IMG/VR virus record: IMGVR_UViG_3300046656_000635
Location: 1-28,006 of that record
Direction: 5' to 3' (one strand)
Source of the DNA: a virus
DNA: 28,006 nucleotides
Shown here in pieces: positions 14,807 to 23,206 of the stretch; position 1 is the stretch's first letter; each line of letters opens with the position of its first letter. Position numbers and translations under genes: made by a program. A model generated the notes under the pieces. It worked only from the letters and a program-made list of their open reading frames with translations, had not been told where the DNA came from and made no database searches.

Positions 14807-16134
14807 CAGGCCGCTGCTCCTACCAGCGTCGCGCCGCGCGCGATGTAGTGGTCAGCATCTTTCTTCGTCACCGTCCGCTGTGAGCCGTCGGGCGCCTGAA
14901 TCGTCACCATCTCCGGTGCCGCGGGCTCCGCCGCCGGCGGGGTGCCGGCATCACGCGGAAGCGGCTGCGTGCCGTACTGCGCCGCCCCCTGCACGCCGCC
15001 GTAGCCCTTCCCCGCGCCATCGCCGATGCTGATGCGGTGCTCGTTCCAGTCCGCGCCGGTCGTGTCGAACCCGCCGTGTAGCGCGTTGATGCCGTACCAG
15101 TAATTCGGGTCGTCGCTGGAATTGTATTTCTTCAGGAGCGCATCGACCTTGGCTTTGTCTTCCGGCGCGAGCTTGTCGGCGTACTGCGTCGGATCCGACG
15201 AGGCGTTGCCGCCGCCGAGCGGCTGAATTGACGGGGCCGCGCCGCCGGGAAGTCCGAGCAGGGCCGCCATGCGCGAGCCGGCCGCGTTCCCCCGTTGCAC
15301 GTAGGGCGCGATGTTGTTCTGAAAGTCGCCGTAGCGACCGGCTTCGCGCGCGATGTTCCCCGCGTCCTTTTCTTTCTCGTACGCCAGGGCTTCTTCGAGA
15401 TACTTCTGCTGCGCGTCGCTCGCCTTGCCCGCGGCGATCGACTGGATGATGCCGCTGGCGATCGTGCCGGCGGTCGGCAGTCCGTAACGCAGCAGGTCGC
15501 TCGAGGTCGACGCGGCCGCGACCGGCGGCACGGCTTCCGGCGCGACGCCGGCGAAGTTCGTCACGACGCCGCCGGGCCCATAGGTCGCCGGCGGGATGCC
15601 GCCCGCGGCCGTCGGCGCCGCCGCACTGGCACCCGCGCCCGCCGCGGCCGGCGCCGCCGCACTCAGGCCAGTCGAGAGCGCCGCCGGCGCCGCCGCGTTG
15701 GACGCCGCCGCTGTGGCCGCGATGTTCTCAGCCGTCGAGGGTCCGAGCGCCGCGGTGCCGCCGCCGCCGATCGCGCCCGCCGCCGCGGGAATCGCCCAGG
15801 CCGCCGCCACCGGCCCGAACGCCAGCAGCGATCCCAAGGCGATGTCGCGGACGTTGTGCATCGGCCAGGAAACCACCCCGTTGTTGTCGATTTCCAGATT
15901 CGTCGGGTCGATGCCCTGCTGTTTCAGCAGCGAGAAGAATTGCTGTTGCTCGCCGTCCGACAGGTTCCGGCCGCCGTTGTGGCCCGACAGCCAGATTTGC
16001 ACGGCCGGGCGCGACCGGATGAAGTCGTTGATGGTCCCCGAGGTGGTGGCGTTCTTCGCTTGCCATTCCGGGGTCGCCTGGTCTTCCGCGGGCGCCTGTG
16101 ACCCTTGGTTGGGGTCGTTCGGATCGTAAGGCAT
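14806..16134 (-). CDS. Ala/Gly-rich ejection-type virion protein
   Basis: A 442-aa protein from ATG 16134, which overlaps the preceding stop (TGATG). The N-terminus MPYDPNDPNQGSQ recalls the DPKDPNWG motif of the 1041-aa protein. Residues about 95-130 are hydrophobic (ALGSLLAFGPVAAAWAIPAAAG), then a long Ala/Gly/Pro stretch. A helical AAGKASDAQQKYLEEAL segment follows, then a polar C-terminal domain ending with VTKKDADHYIARGATLVG, a small peptide motif frequent in phage ejection proteins. The hydrophobic, amphipathic character suits a protein that forms part of a trans-envelope DNA channel. Inference from context and composition. Confidence 0.72.
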   Translation of the reverse strand: MPYDPNDPNQGSQAPAEDQATPEWQAKNATTSGTINDFIRSRPAVQIWLSGHNGGRNLSDGEQQQFFSLLKQQGIDPTNLEIDNNGVVSWPMHNVRDIALGSLLAFGPVAAAWAIPAAAGAIGGGGTAALGPSTAENIAATAAASNAAAPAALSTGLSAAAPAAAGAGASAAAPTAAGGIPPATYGPGGVVTNFAGVAPEAVPPVAAASTSSDLLRYGLPTAGTIASGIIQSIAAGKASDAQQKYLEEALAYEKEKDAGNIAREAGRYGDFQNNIAPYVQRGNAAGSRMAALLGLPGGAAPSIQPLGGGNASSDPTQYADKLAPEDKAKVDALLKKYNSSDDPNYWYGINALHGGFDTTGADWNEHRISIGDGAGKGYGGVQGAAQYGTQPLPRDAGTPPAAEPAAPEMVTIQAPDGSQRTVTKKDADHYIARGATLVGAAA

Positions 16135-16733
16135 CAGATCGTCACCCAATTCGTGCCGTCGAAGAACACCGGACCCACGACCAACCCGCCGCCGACGGCT
16201 GGCGCGAGATATGCGGGCGCGAGCAGGTTCGTACAGAACGCGAGATCCCCCTGCACACCCACCGGCAAGCCGAGCACAGTATAGCCCTTGAGCGTCACCG
16301 GGGCGACGAGTGTGCGCGTCGCGGCCGCCACGAAGGCCGTCGTCGCGATCGTCGTGTCCGCGTCGCCGGGCGAGGCGGTGGGCGCCTTCGGATCGCCGGT
16401 GAACGTCGGCGAGGCCAGCGGCGCGAGTAGGGCCAAGGCCGCGACGAGGCCGGTGATGTCGGCCTGTGGAATCGTGGTGACGGTCGAGGGCGTCGCGTTG
16501 CCGAGCGCCACCGCGATTTTCAGATAGCCGCTGACCAGCGCACCGAGGTTGCGTTCGTTCGACAACAGGGCTTCAGCGGTCGACACCCAGTACGAAGCGT
16601 CGGCCGGCGCCGAGCCGTCGGCAATCTGTGTCGTCGCCTGTAGGAACCACTCTTGCCACGGCAGGGCCATTTCGCCGTTCTTGTCGAGCAGCGCGACGTT
16701 GAACGGGGGCGGTTGGACGTTTGCGCTACTCAT
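16134..16733 (-). CDS. Short tail fibre protein
   Basis: A 199-aa protein from ATG 16733, coupled to the gp10-like gene by ATGA. The central segment ADASYWVSTAEALLSNERNLG (45-64) is typical of phage receptor-binding and tail-needle proteins. ASPTFTGDPKAPTASPGD and TTIATTAFV (107-135) form the classic tail-fibre repeat signature found in many phage side-tail-fibre proteins. The C-terminus is beta-rich, ending FFDGTNWVTI. By position it is most likely a thin trimeric fibre or tail needle at the distal tail. Confidence 0.8.
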   Translation of the reverse strand: MSSANVQPPPFNVALLDKNGEMALPWQEWFLQATTQIADGSAPADASYWVSTAEALLSNERNLGALVSGYLKIAVALGNATPSTVTTIPQADITGLVAALALLAPLASPTFTGDPKAPTASPGDADTTIATTAFVAAATRTLVAPVTLKGYTVLGLPVGVQGDLAFCTNLLAPAYLAPAVGGGLVVGPVFFDGTNWVTI

Positions 16734-18199
16734 AGCGCCCCCGTTCCTGGCCGCGCTTTCATCCAGAGGCCCGGACCCCACACGCGCCGCACCGGGTCGC
16801 TCTGAAACACCTCGAGCACGAGCCGATCGGCCCGGGCGCGTCCGAGCTTGTACCACACCGCGCGCGTCTCGTATTCCCCCTGCGCGCCGAGCGTCGCCCA
16901 CCCGATGAACAGGAACGTGTGCCCGCCGTCGTAGCTGACACGCAGCCCGACGACCGGATTGATGCCCTGACCAGCGATGAGGCCGACACCGGCCTGCATT
17001 CCAAGCTCGAGCCGATCGACGAACACCCACTGGTTCTCGGCCGAGAGATACGGCGCGCGGCGCATGCTGACGATGGTGCTGCCGTCTTCGGTGAACGCAT
17101 CCATGTCGAGCTGGTAAATCTTCCCGTTGTACCAGTCGCCGCATAGCAGGATGCCCGGCGAGCAGATGCCGCGAACGCGCCACTTTTGATCTTGGCCGAG
17201 GTCTTCGTTGTACGACGACCGCTGGTGCCACTGTTGCTCGCGCGCGTCCCATCCCCACGACTCACCGGCGTCGCCGCCGCTTGGGCAGGTCCAGATCGCG
17301 AACGGATGGCCTTCCTGCTCGTAGATGGCGAGCTCGACGTCGGCCAGCGTCGGGTACTGCGCGATGGCGAAGGCGATCGCCGGCGTCGAAATCACCTGCG
17401 GCACATAGTCGGTCGCGCGGACCATGCGCCCTTTGCCCTCGTTGTCCTGCGCCATCCAGACCACGGACTCGCCTTGCACCGCGACCGCCCACATCGACAC
17501 GACACCCTCTTGGAAGATGCTGCCCGGGTACGGCACGAACGGGTTGTCGGCGTCCCCGCTGTCGTAGTAGACCTGGCCGGTCTGCGAGCCGAGGATCCAG
17601 ATGCGGTTGCGGAAGACCACGCCGCCGACGATGTTGTCCGAGGTGTTCGAGCGCGCGAAGAAATCGAGCGCGTCCCAGGTCGTGCCGTCCTCGAGGTTCG
17701 AGAACCACGTCCGCACGGAGTTGCGTTCGCCGAGGATGAAATAGCCGTCGATGAACAGCAGGAATGACGGCGCGTTGGTGAGCGGCAGGGCAATCGGCCC
17801 GCTGAGCACGTTGGTCAGCAAGTCGAAGATTTGGAGTTCGTTCGCGCTACGAATGGCGAGCTGCTCGCCGCCGCGGCCATTACTGGCGAAGAAGACGGGT
17901 TTCCCGTCGTCAGTGACGGAGCCGACCGGGGTCGCGACGGCCGGCGAGACGGTCGTGTCGTACTCGTACAGCACGGTGCCGTTGACGGACCAGGTGCGGC
18001 CGTCCTGCTGGAACATGCCGCGGCCCTTGCCGGTGACGGTGGTTTGCAGCGTGAGGCCGGGCGTGCCGTAGTAGTTGAATTTCTTCGCGTCGCCGGCGGA
18101 TTCGACCGTCTCGAGGAAGACGTTGCGCGCGATCTCGTTATTGATGATCGGCGAGCGCGTCCGGTACGCCGGCCCGATGAAGCTCGCGACCAAAGGCAT
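16730..18199 (-). CDS. P22 gp10-like packaged DNA stabilisation protein
   Basis: A 489-aa beta-rich protein of the Phage_stabilise (P22 gp10) type. Supporting segments include FFARSNTSDNIVGGVVFRNRIWILG, GDWYNGKIYQLD, DRLELGMQAGVGLIAGQG, and LRVSYDGGHTFLFIGWATLG followed by LGRARADRLVLEV near the C-terminus. In P22 this tail hub protein sits between the gp4 collar and the gp26 needle and closes the DNA channel after packaging. The gene order here (gp4-like upstream, fibre/needle downstream) matches that role. Start ATG 18199, 2 bases after the tailspike stop. Confidence 0.85.
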   Translation of the reverse strand: MPLVASFIGPAYRTRSPIINNEIARNVFLETVESAGDAKKFNYYGTPGLTLQTTVTGKGRGMFQQDGRTWSVNGTVLYEYDTTVSPAVATPVGSVTDDGKPVFFASNGRGGEQLAIRSANELQIFDLLTNVLSGPIALPLTNAPSFLLFIDGYFILGERNSVRTWFSNLEDGTTWDALDFFARSNTSDNIVGGVVFRNRIWILGSQTGQVYYDSGDADNPFVPYPGSIFQEGVVSMWAVAVQGESVVWMAQDNEGKGRMVRATDYVPQVISTPAIAFAIAQYPTLADVELAIYEQEGHPFAIWTCPSGGDAGESWGWDAREQQWHQRSSYNEDLGQDQKWRVRGICSPGILLCGDWYNGKIYQLDMDAFTEDGSTIVSMRRAPYLSAENQWVFVDRLELGMQAGVGLIAGQGINPVVGLRVSYDGGHTFLFIGWATLGAQGEYETRAVWYKLGRARADRLVLEVFQSDPVRRVWGPGLWMKARPGTGAL

Positions 18200-18201
18200 G
18201 G

Positions 18202-20415
18202 CTAAGTGTAGTTGAGCTTGCCCATGCGGAACGTGATGTCTGCCGCCGAGGCCGTGCCGTTCAACATCTTCATCGCGACCACTTGGTCGGCGGTCCAGTC
18301 GTCGGTCGATGTCGTAAAGGTCGCGGACATTTCAGCGGCGCCGCTCGATTTGAACATATTCACCCACCACCGCACCGAGTTCGACGCGACCATGATGGCT
18401 TCGATCTCGACCGTCAGTTGCTCCGCGTTCATCGCGGCTGGCGTGCCCAGGGAAAACGACGTGCCGACATAGACGTTGACCGACTTATTGTTGCCGTTCG
18501 CGGCCATCGAGAAGATGCCGCGGAAGTAAAACCCGCGTTTCGGTTGCAGCGTGTTGCCTTTGACCGTGAACGATACCGCCGTCGTTTCGGTGGTGTTCGC
18601 GCCGGTCGCGACTTCATCCGTCTTGATTTGGCCGCCGAAGGCGCCGATGAGGTCATTGTCGCTGGTGATCATCGCCAGGAACGCGCCAAGCTGGTTCCCG
18701 AAAATGGTGTTTTGTCCGAGCGATCCGTTCGTGGTGGTGATCGCGGGCACCACGGTCGTATCTTCATTGACCAGCACGTTGTTCGCGATGACGTTCCGAC
18801 CAGCGCCGGTCGACTGCACGTAGATCAGGCCGCCGACGTTGGTCGCGCCGGGGGCGCTGATGTTGTTGCCGGTGACGATATTCCACGCGCAGCGGAACAG
18901 GAGAATGCCACCCTGCACGCACTTAGAAATCGAGTTCCCGCTGACGACGTTGTACAGATCGACTTCGGCGGCCGCCGAGGGAGCGATCGAGATGCCGACA
19001 CCGGAGCACCCACGGATGACGTTGTTCGACACGACGTTGTGATGACAGAAATTCGTTTCGAACCCACCAAGCTGAATGCCATGTTCGCCCAGGTCGCTGC
19101 CGCTGCCGGTGAACGAGATCGTGTTCCCGGTGATCGACATGAACGCGGAGTCTTGGTCGTAGACGCCGAACAGGTTCGTATCGCTGATGTTGTTGCCCTG
19201 CACGATGCCGAAGTTCGACGACTGCCCGTAGCGCACGCCGCGGCCGAGCGCGACCGTGGTGTTGCGGCCGTTGACGCGGTTGCCCTCGAAGCGGCAGTAC
19301 GGCGAGCTCGCGAACGTGCAGCCGAACTGGCACATGCTGATGTCGTTGCCCTGCACGAGCAGCCCGGTCGCCGTCTGGTTCTCGATGCCGCTGCCGGCGA
19401 CCGTGACGGCGTGCAGGAACGTGTTCCGCAGGATGTTGCCGTTGTAGGTCTGCCGCGTCGTGATGATCGGACCCGTGCTGCCGTCGAGCACGCAGTTCTC
19501 GACCAGCGGCGAGTCGCAGCGCGAGAGTAGGAGCAACGTCAGTTTATTCGTGGGCGCCGTCGACGCGCACGTCAGCGAGACATCATGGAATTCGATGCCC
19601 TCGAGCATCGACCCGGCGGGGTACAGCCGCACGTTCGCCGCTGAGGCGATGAGGAACGGGCAGGGCACCGCATCTTCGAGCGTCAGATCGTTGCCGGCGA
19701 TGCTCTTGATCTTCGTGACCAGCGTGCCGCCGTTGGTCTGCGAGTCGTCGAGGAACGCCCAATCGCCGACGTTCGCCAGCGCCCCGTTCGCGACCGTCAC
19801 CGTCCGATCGCCGATCGCCCCGTCCACCGTCAACGACGTCTGTACCGCCGAAACGGTCGAGTCGATGTCGAAGCCGCGCGTCGCGGTGTCATCCCACACC
19901 AGCACCGCGCCCGGCTTCGACTGGCCCTGCACGCGGAGCGGGGGGCCATCGTGATAGGTCAGGGCGCCGATGATCCGATACGTCCCGTTCGGGATATAGA
20001 GCGTCCCCGGGTTGCCGCTGGCCTTGATGGCGTCGAGCGCCGCTTGGAACGCGGCCGCGTCGTTCGTGGTGCCGTTGCCGACCGCGCCGAAATCGACGAC
20101 GTTGTACTGCGACGCGGAGTCGATGCCGCTGTTGCCGACGTTCGGCTGCGACCACAGCACGTTGTCGTCTTCGTCCTTTAGGATGACGTCGTACTGCACG
20201 CCGAACGCGAGGTAGATCGGCCCGAACAGGCCCGCCGAGTCCGCGACCACCGGCCAGGTGTTCTCATGGATGGTCGCCAGGTCAGCGTTCGACCAAGTGG
20301 TCGCATGGGTCGAGGTGCCGGCGTCGTAGAACTCATATTTCGCGCCGGGCGCGACAATGCCGAGCGGCGTGAAGACGCGCTGGCGAGCGACCGGAGCGAC
20401 AAGGGCAGTGGTCAT
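18202..20415 (-). CDS. Tailspike with pectate-lyase-type beta-helix
   Basis: A 737-aa protein. Residues 1-95 resemble a tailspike virion-anchoring domain (GAKYEFYDAGTSTHATTWS ... ADSAGLFGPIYL). A linker then leads to the Pectate_lyase_3 opening VVDFGAVGNGTTNDAAAFQ (106-124). About residues 300-600 carry repeating N-x-I/V, GN.I and NVI motifs of a right-handed parallel beta-helix (NosD-like coils). The last 130 residues form a non-helix C-terminal domain. Such spikes bind and often degrade host surface polysaccharide. I cannot pick catalytic residues, so endoglycosidase activity is unproven. Coupled by ATGA to the collar-domain gene upstream. Confidence 0.88.
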   Translation of the reverse strand: MTTALVAPVARQRVFTPLGIVAPGAKYEFYDAGTSTHATTWSNADLATIHENTWPVVADSAGLFGPIYLAFGVQYDVILKDEDDNVLWSQPNVGNSGIDSASQYNVVDFGAVGNGTTNDAAAFQAALDAIKASGNPGTLYIPNGTYRIIGALTYHDGPPLRVQGQSKPGAVLVWDDTATRGFDIDSTVSAVQTSLTVDGAIGDRTVTVANGALANVGDWAFLDDSQTNGGTLVTKIKSIAGNDLTLEDAVPCPFLIASAANVRLYPAGSMLEGIEFHDVSLTCASTAPTNKLTLLLLSRCDSPLVENCVLDGSTGPIITTRQTYNGNILRNTFLHAVTVAGSGIENQTATGLLVQGNDISMCQFGCTFASSPYCRFEGNRVNGRNTTVALGRGVRYGQSSNFGIVQGNNISDTNLFGVYDQDSAFMSITGNTISFTGSGSDLGEHGIQLGGFETNFCHHNVVSNNVIRGCSGVGISIAPSAAAEVDLYNVVSGNSISKCVQGGILLFRCAWNIVTGNNISAPGATNVGGLIYVQSTGAGRNVIANNVLVNEDTTVVPAITTTNGSLGQNTIFGNQLGAFLAMITSDNDLIGAFGGQIKTDEVATGANTTETTAVSFTVKGNTLQPKRGFYFRGIFSMAANGNNKSVNVYVGTSFSLGTPAAMNAEQLTVEIEAIMVASNSVRWWVNMFKSSGAAEMSATFTTSTDDWTADQVVAMKMLNGTASAADITFRMGKLNYT

Positions 20416-21227
20416 GACTTCGAGCAGCCAATCAGGTTGATGTACGCGGCCCGATTGTCGAACTGCGTGCCGGTGAACGTCGGCGCGGCCACGCTGCCGG
20501 TGAGGACCGCCGCCGAGCCGGTGAACGTCTCGGCCGGCACCGTGCCGCTCGATCCGGTGAACGTGTGCGTATGGGTTGCCAGCGCCGAGCCAGTGAACGT
20601 CTGCGCGGTCACGCTGAGGTTGGGCGCGGTGGCCTTACACGCATTCGTCGCGCCGGTGCCGATCGCAACGTTCGTCGCGGCGCAGTTGCCGGTGGTCGCA
20701 CTCGTCGAGTTGGTGCCCGCGGGGGTGCCGGCGGTGATCGCCGCGTTGGTGCCGGCCGGCGTGAACGCGGCCGTGCCGTTCGTTCCCGCAGGCGTATAGC
20801 TATTCATCGTCAGCGCGGGCGCACCGTTCGTGCCAGCCGGCGTGATGGTGTCGGAGCCGCCGGTGCCGCCGACGTTCCCGTTCGCCGCGACCGTGCCGCG
20901 CACCATGCGCCCATCAAGGCCCGCCACCTCGCTATAGCCGCTTGGGCATGTGCCGCTCGCGACGAAGATGATCGCGCCCGTCGGCACGCCAGCGGCCGAG
21001 GCCCAGCCGAGTTGCGACCAGGTATTCGTGGCCGTGCACAGCCAGAGCGAGGGCGCGGTGGCGACCTGCACATAAATGCTCGCCGTTGAGCAGTTGATCA
21101 CAGGCGCGGCGGTGCCATAGATGACGGGCTGGAAGCCGGACATCGACCAAGGCGGTTGTGCGCGCAGCACCGCCGCGAGCATCAGGAAGCCGCAGAACGC
21201 CGCAAGCACCTTAGAAGTAGGGAACAT
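20412..21227 (-). CDS. Tail collar-domain fibre with Sec signal peptide
   Basis: A 271-aa protein. It has an N-terminal Sec-type signal peptide (KVLAAFCGFLMLAAVLRAQ, cleavage likely after the Ala before Gln 24). A collar-like domain follows, with PTGAIIFVASGTCPSGYSEV, the loop GLDGRMVRG, and the C-terminal signature DNRAAYINLIGCSK. Between them lie PAGTN repeats (five, residues about 130-170) and FTGS repeats (about 208-255). Tail collar (Phage_collar) domains form trimeric fibre tips. A signal peptide on a virion protein is unusual. ATG 21227 lies inside the upstream gene's end (17-base overlap). Confidence 0.82.
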   Translation of the reverse strand: MFPTSKVLAAFCGFLMLAAVLRAQPPWSMSGFQPVIYGTAAPVINCSTASIYVQVATAPSLWLCTATNTWSQLGWASAAGVPTGAIIFVASGTCPSGYSEVAGLDGRMVRGTVAANGNVGGTGGSDTITPAGTNGAPALTMNSYTPAGTNGTAAFTPAGTNAAITAGTPAGTNSTSATTGNCAATNVAIGTGATNACKATAPNLSVTAQTFTGSALATHTHTFTGSSGTVPAETFTGSAAVLTGSVAAPTFTGTQFDNRAAYINLIGCSKS

Positions 21228-22443
21228 AGCGCACTTGGAATTCCTTCAGCGTGATCGCACTCGCGACGGGCGTGCCATCCGTATTCCGCGCTTCGCACGC
21301 GATGTTCTGAGCATCGGTGATGGTGAGCGCTGTTGAATTCGTCCAAACATCATTCTGATAGCTGGTCCCGACAAGGCTCTCAGCCCAATAATTAAAACTC
21401 GTCGAGCTGACCCGCTTGATGTAGATCCGAGAATGAATGTTCACCGAAGCCGATGCCGTCGAATGCGACGCGAGATTGATCCCGCCGGTAAATCCGACCG
21501 TGTTGCCAGTCCATGACGTGAAGCCATAATTGCAAAGGTACGCTCGTGAATCAGTCGCCTCCGAGCTTTGGAGGTAGACCATATCCACTTCGAGCATGTC
21601 ACCGTTGTTGATGAGCGTGTTCGAGGGGATGCTGTAGGTTGAAGACTTGACGTAGTTGTTGTCGGCCGCGGTGCTGGTGCTGATGGACTCGGAGAACAGG
21701 ACGCCGCCCGTATGGTACGTCTGCGTGCCGGTGCCCGCCGTCAGGAGCGGGTTGCCGCTATAGGCGGGTGCAGTCGATGTTCCGGCCGAGGCGAGCACCT
21801 GCCCAACCGCGACGGCCGCCCTGACGCCAACAGTGTTCGCCGAGGTCGCCATCAGCAGGTCGCCGGTCGTGGCCGCATTCGGCAACACCAGCGTCGACCA
21901 GAGCGGCGCGACCCCGACCCCGCCCGACCGCAGGTAGCTGCCAGCTGCGACGTCTGCGAGGCCGCTGATGACGTTCGCCGCGCTGGCATAGAGCAGGTCG
22001 CCGGTCGCGAACGAGCCGAACGACGGGAAGGCTCGAGACGAGCTCGAGGCTGACCCGCGCGTCAGGGTGAGGTTCGCCGCGCCCGACGTGACGACGGTGC
22101 CGACGACGCGCAGCGCCACGATGCCCGGGTTCGTGAAGGCGTACTGCCCGGTGGTGGTCGTCGTGGCCGCCTGCACGCCGGTCGACACCTTGGTCGCCAG
22201 GATGTCGAAGAAGGTATTCCCGTCGGCCGAGCCGCGGAACGTTAGCGTCACCGTGGTCAGCGTGCCCGTCACCTGCACCGTGAACGAGGGCGCCCCGTTC
22301 GGCAGTTGCCATTGCGCGCAGGCGCCCGCGACCGAGCACTGGGTACCGGAGTCGACCACTGAGATCGTCTGCGAGGGCGGAATGACTTGCGCGGCCGCCA
22401 GTCGAGGCACCAGCAGCGCGAGGATGAGCAGGATCTTTTTCAT
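21211..22443 (-). CDS. Tail fibre with Sec signal peptide and foreign-looking tip
   Basis: A 410-aa protein opening with a Sec signal peptide (MKKILLILALLVPRLAAAQ). A Ser/Thr/Gly/Ala-rich repetitive shaft follows (GDLLYASAANVISGLADVA and GDLLMATSANTVGVRAAVA are two shaft repeats). The last 150 residues form a beta-rich domain ending FQVRYVPYF, compatible with a receptor-binding tip. The tip-coding DNA (about 21211-21620) is visibly more AT-rich than its neighbours. ATG 22443 is one base from the connector gene stop. Likely a fibre or a secreted fibre-related protein. Ligand unknown. Confidence 0.78.
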   Translation of the reverse strand: MKKILLILALLVPRLAAAQVIPPSQTISVVDSGTQCSVAGACAQWQLPNGAPSFTVQVTGTLTTVTLTFRGSADGNTFFDILATKVSTGVQAATTTTTGQYAFTNPGIVALRVVGTVVTSGAANLTLTRGSASSSSRAFPSFGSFATGDLLYASAANVISGLADVAAGSYLRSGGVGVAPLWSTLVLPNAATTGDLLMATSANTVGVRAAVAVGQVLASAGTSTAPAYSGNPLLTAGTGTQTYHTGGVLFSESISTSTAADNNYVKSSTYSIPSNTLINNGDMLEVDMVYLQSSEATDSRAYLCNYGFTSWTGNTVGFTGGINLASHSTASASVNIHSRIYIKRVSSTSFNYWAESLVGTSYQNDVWTNSTALTITDAQNIACEARNTDGTPVASAITLKEFQVRYVPYF

Positions 22444-22444
22444 G

Positions 22445-23197
22445 TCAGTAGTTTCCGGTTTCGATGTTGTAGCCGCCGCCGGGCGCGTTCACGAAGTCGT
22501 TCGCCATGTCGTACATCTTCAGGTTGTTCCGGGTGATGACCTTGAAGCTGTGAAGCTGCGCCTGGATCATGCCTTCGGTCAGCTCCGCGCCCCACGGTGT
22601 CGACAGGTCAATGACGAGCTGGTCGTGAATCGCCTTGTCGTAGCCGACCGGCACTTGGTAGATCGTCGTCAGGTCCGCGAAGTTCGTCAGCGCCTTCCGC
22701 ATGTAGAGCACGAGGTCGTTGACCACCGTGTTCGGCACCGGCCAGAGGTTGACCGTGCCGAAACCCGATGTCACAAATGTCGGGTTGTAGTACACCCCGG
22801 TGAACATCGAGTTCGGCATTTCCTTAATCGAAATCGCCTGATACGCGCTGTCGGTGAGCACGTCGCGCGGCACTTCGACGCGCGGCGCCCCCGCGTTGCT
22901 AGGCAGGAGAATGCCGGCGCCGTATAGCGCCGCCTGGTTCGGCGGGGCTTCCGTGTTCAGGTTCGCCCCTGAGCCGATGGTGTAGGGATTCGACGGCCCG
23001 CCCTTGCCGACCGTCAGCGTGAATGTTTCACGTGAAACACATGGGACGGTGAACGACTGCTGCGCCCACAGTCCCATGAGCATGTTCAGGTACATCAGCG
23101 CAAGGTTCGACTGGTCCGGCGGAATCGACTGCGCCGGCTGAAAGACGTTCAGGGTCGTGAACGCCAGTCGAATGAGTCCTTGCGCCGTGACCTGCAC
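22445..23197 (-). CDS. P22 gp4-like head-tail connector; contains parS
   Basis: A 250-aa protein of the podoviral tail accessory / head completion type (P22 gp4-like). It has an N-terminal helix bundle (ALMYLNMLMGLWAQQ), then FTLTV...NPYTIGSG and NLWPVPN, a central domain with DLVLYMRKALTNFADL, and QVPVGYDKAIHDQLVIDLS near residue 190. Such proteins ring the portal exit after packaging and bind gp10. The start is GTG 23197 (AAGAG 8 bases upstream), just past the beta-helix gene's stop. Codons 53-58 embed a perfect parS palindrome and are unusually A/T-ending for this gene. Confidence 0.82.
   Translation of the reverse strand: MQVTAQGLIRLAFTTLNVFQPAQSIPPDQSNLALMYLNMLMGLWAQQSFTVPCVSRETFTLTVGKGGPSNPYTIGSGANLNTEAPPNQAALYGAGILLPSNAGAPRVEVPRDVLTDSAYQAISIKEMPNSMFTGVYYNPTFVTSGFGTVNLWPVPNTVVNDLVLYMRKALTNFADLTTIYQVPVGYDKAIHDQLVIDLSTPWGAELTEGMIQAQLHSFKVITRNNLKMYDMANDFVNAPGGGYNIETGNY
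23024..23039. promoter_or_regulatory. parS: Perfect canonical parS site (ParB-binding)
   Basis: TGTTTCACGTGAAACA is a perfect 16-bp palindrome identical to the conserved bacterial chromosomal parS consensus bound by ParB/Spo0J. It lies within the connector gene, over the last base of codon 53 and codons 54-58 (GTT TCA CGT GAA ACA). All five end in A or T although neighbouring codons mostly end in G or C, which argues the DNA site is conserved for its own sake. No parA or parB gene is visible in the window, so host ParB is the simplest binder. I saw no second exact copy. Confidence 0.85.
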
Positions 23198-23206
23198 GCA
23201 CGTCTC

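Noticed and set aside
18283-19530. Plus-strand ORF of 415 codons opposite the tailspike
   Set aside because: Low-complexity Arg/Asp/Ala/Val-rich shadow frame of the beta-helix gene.
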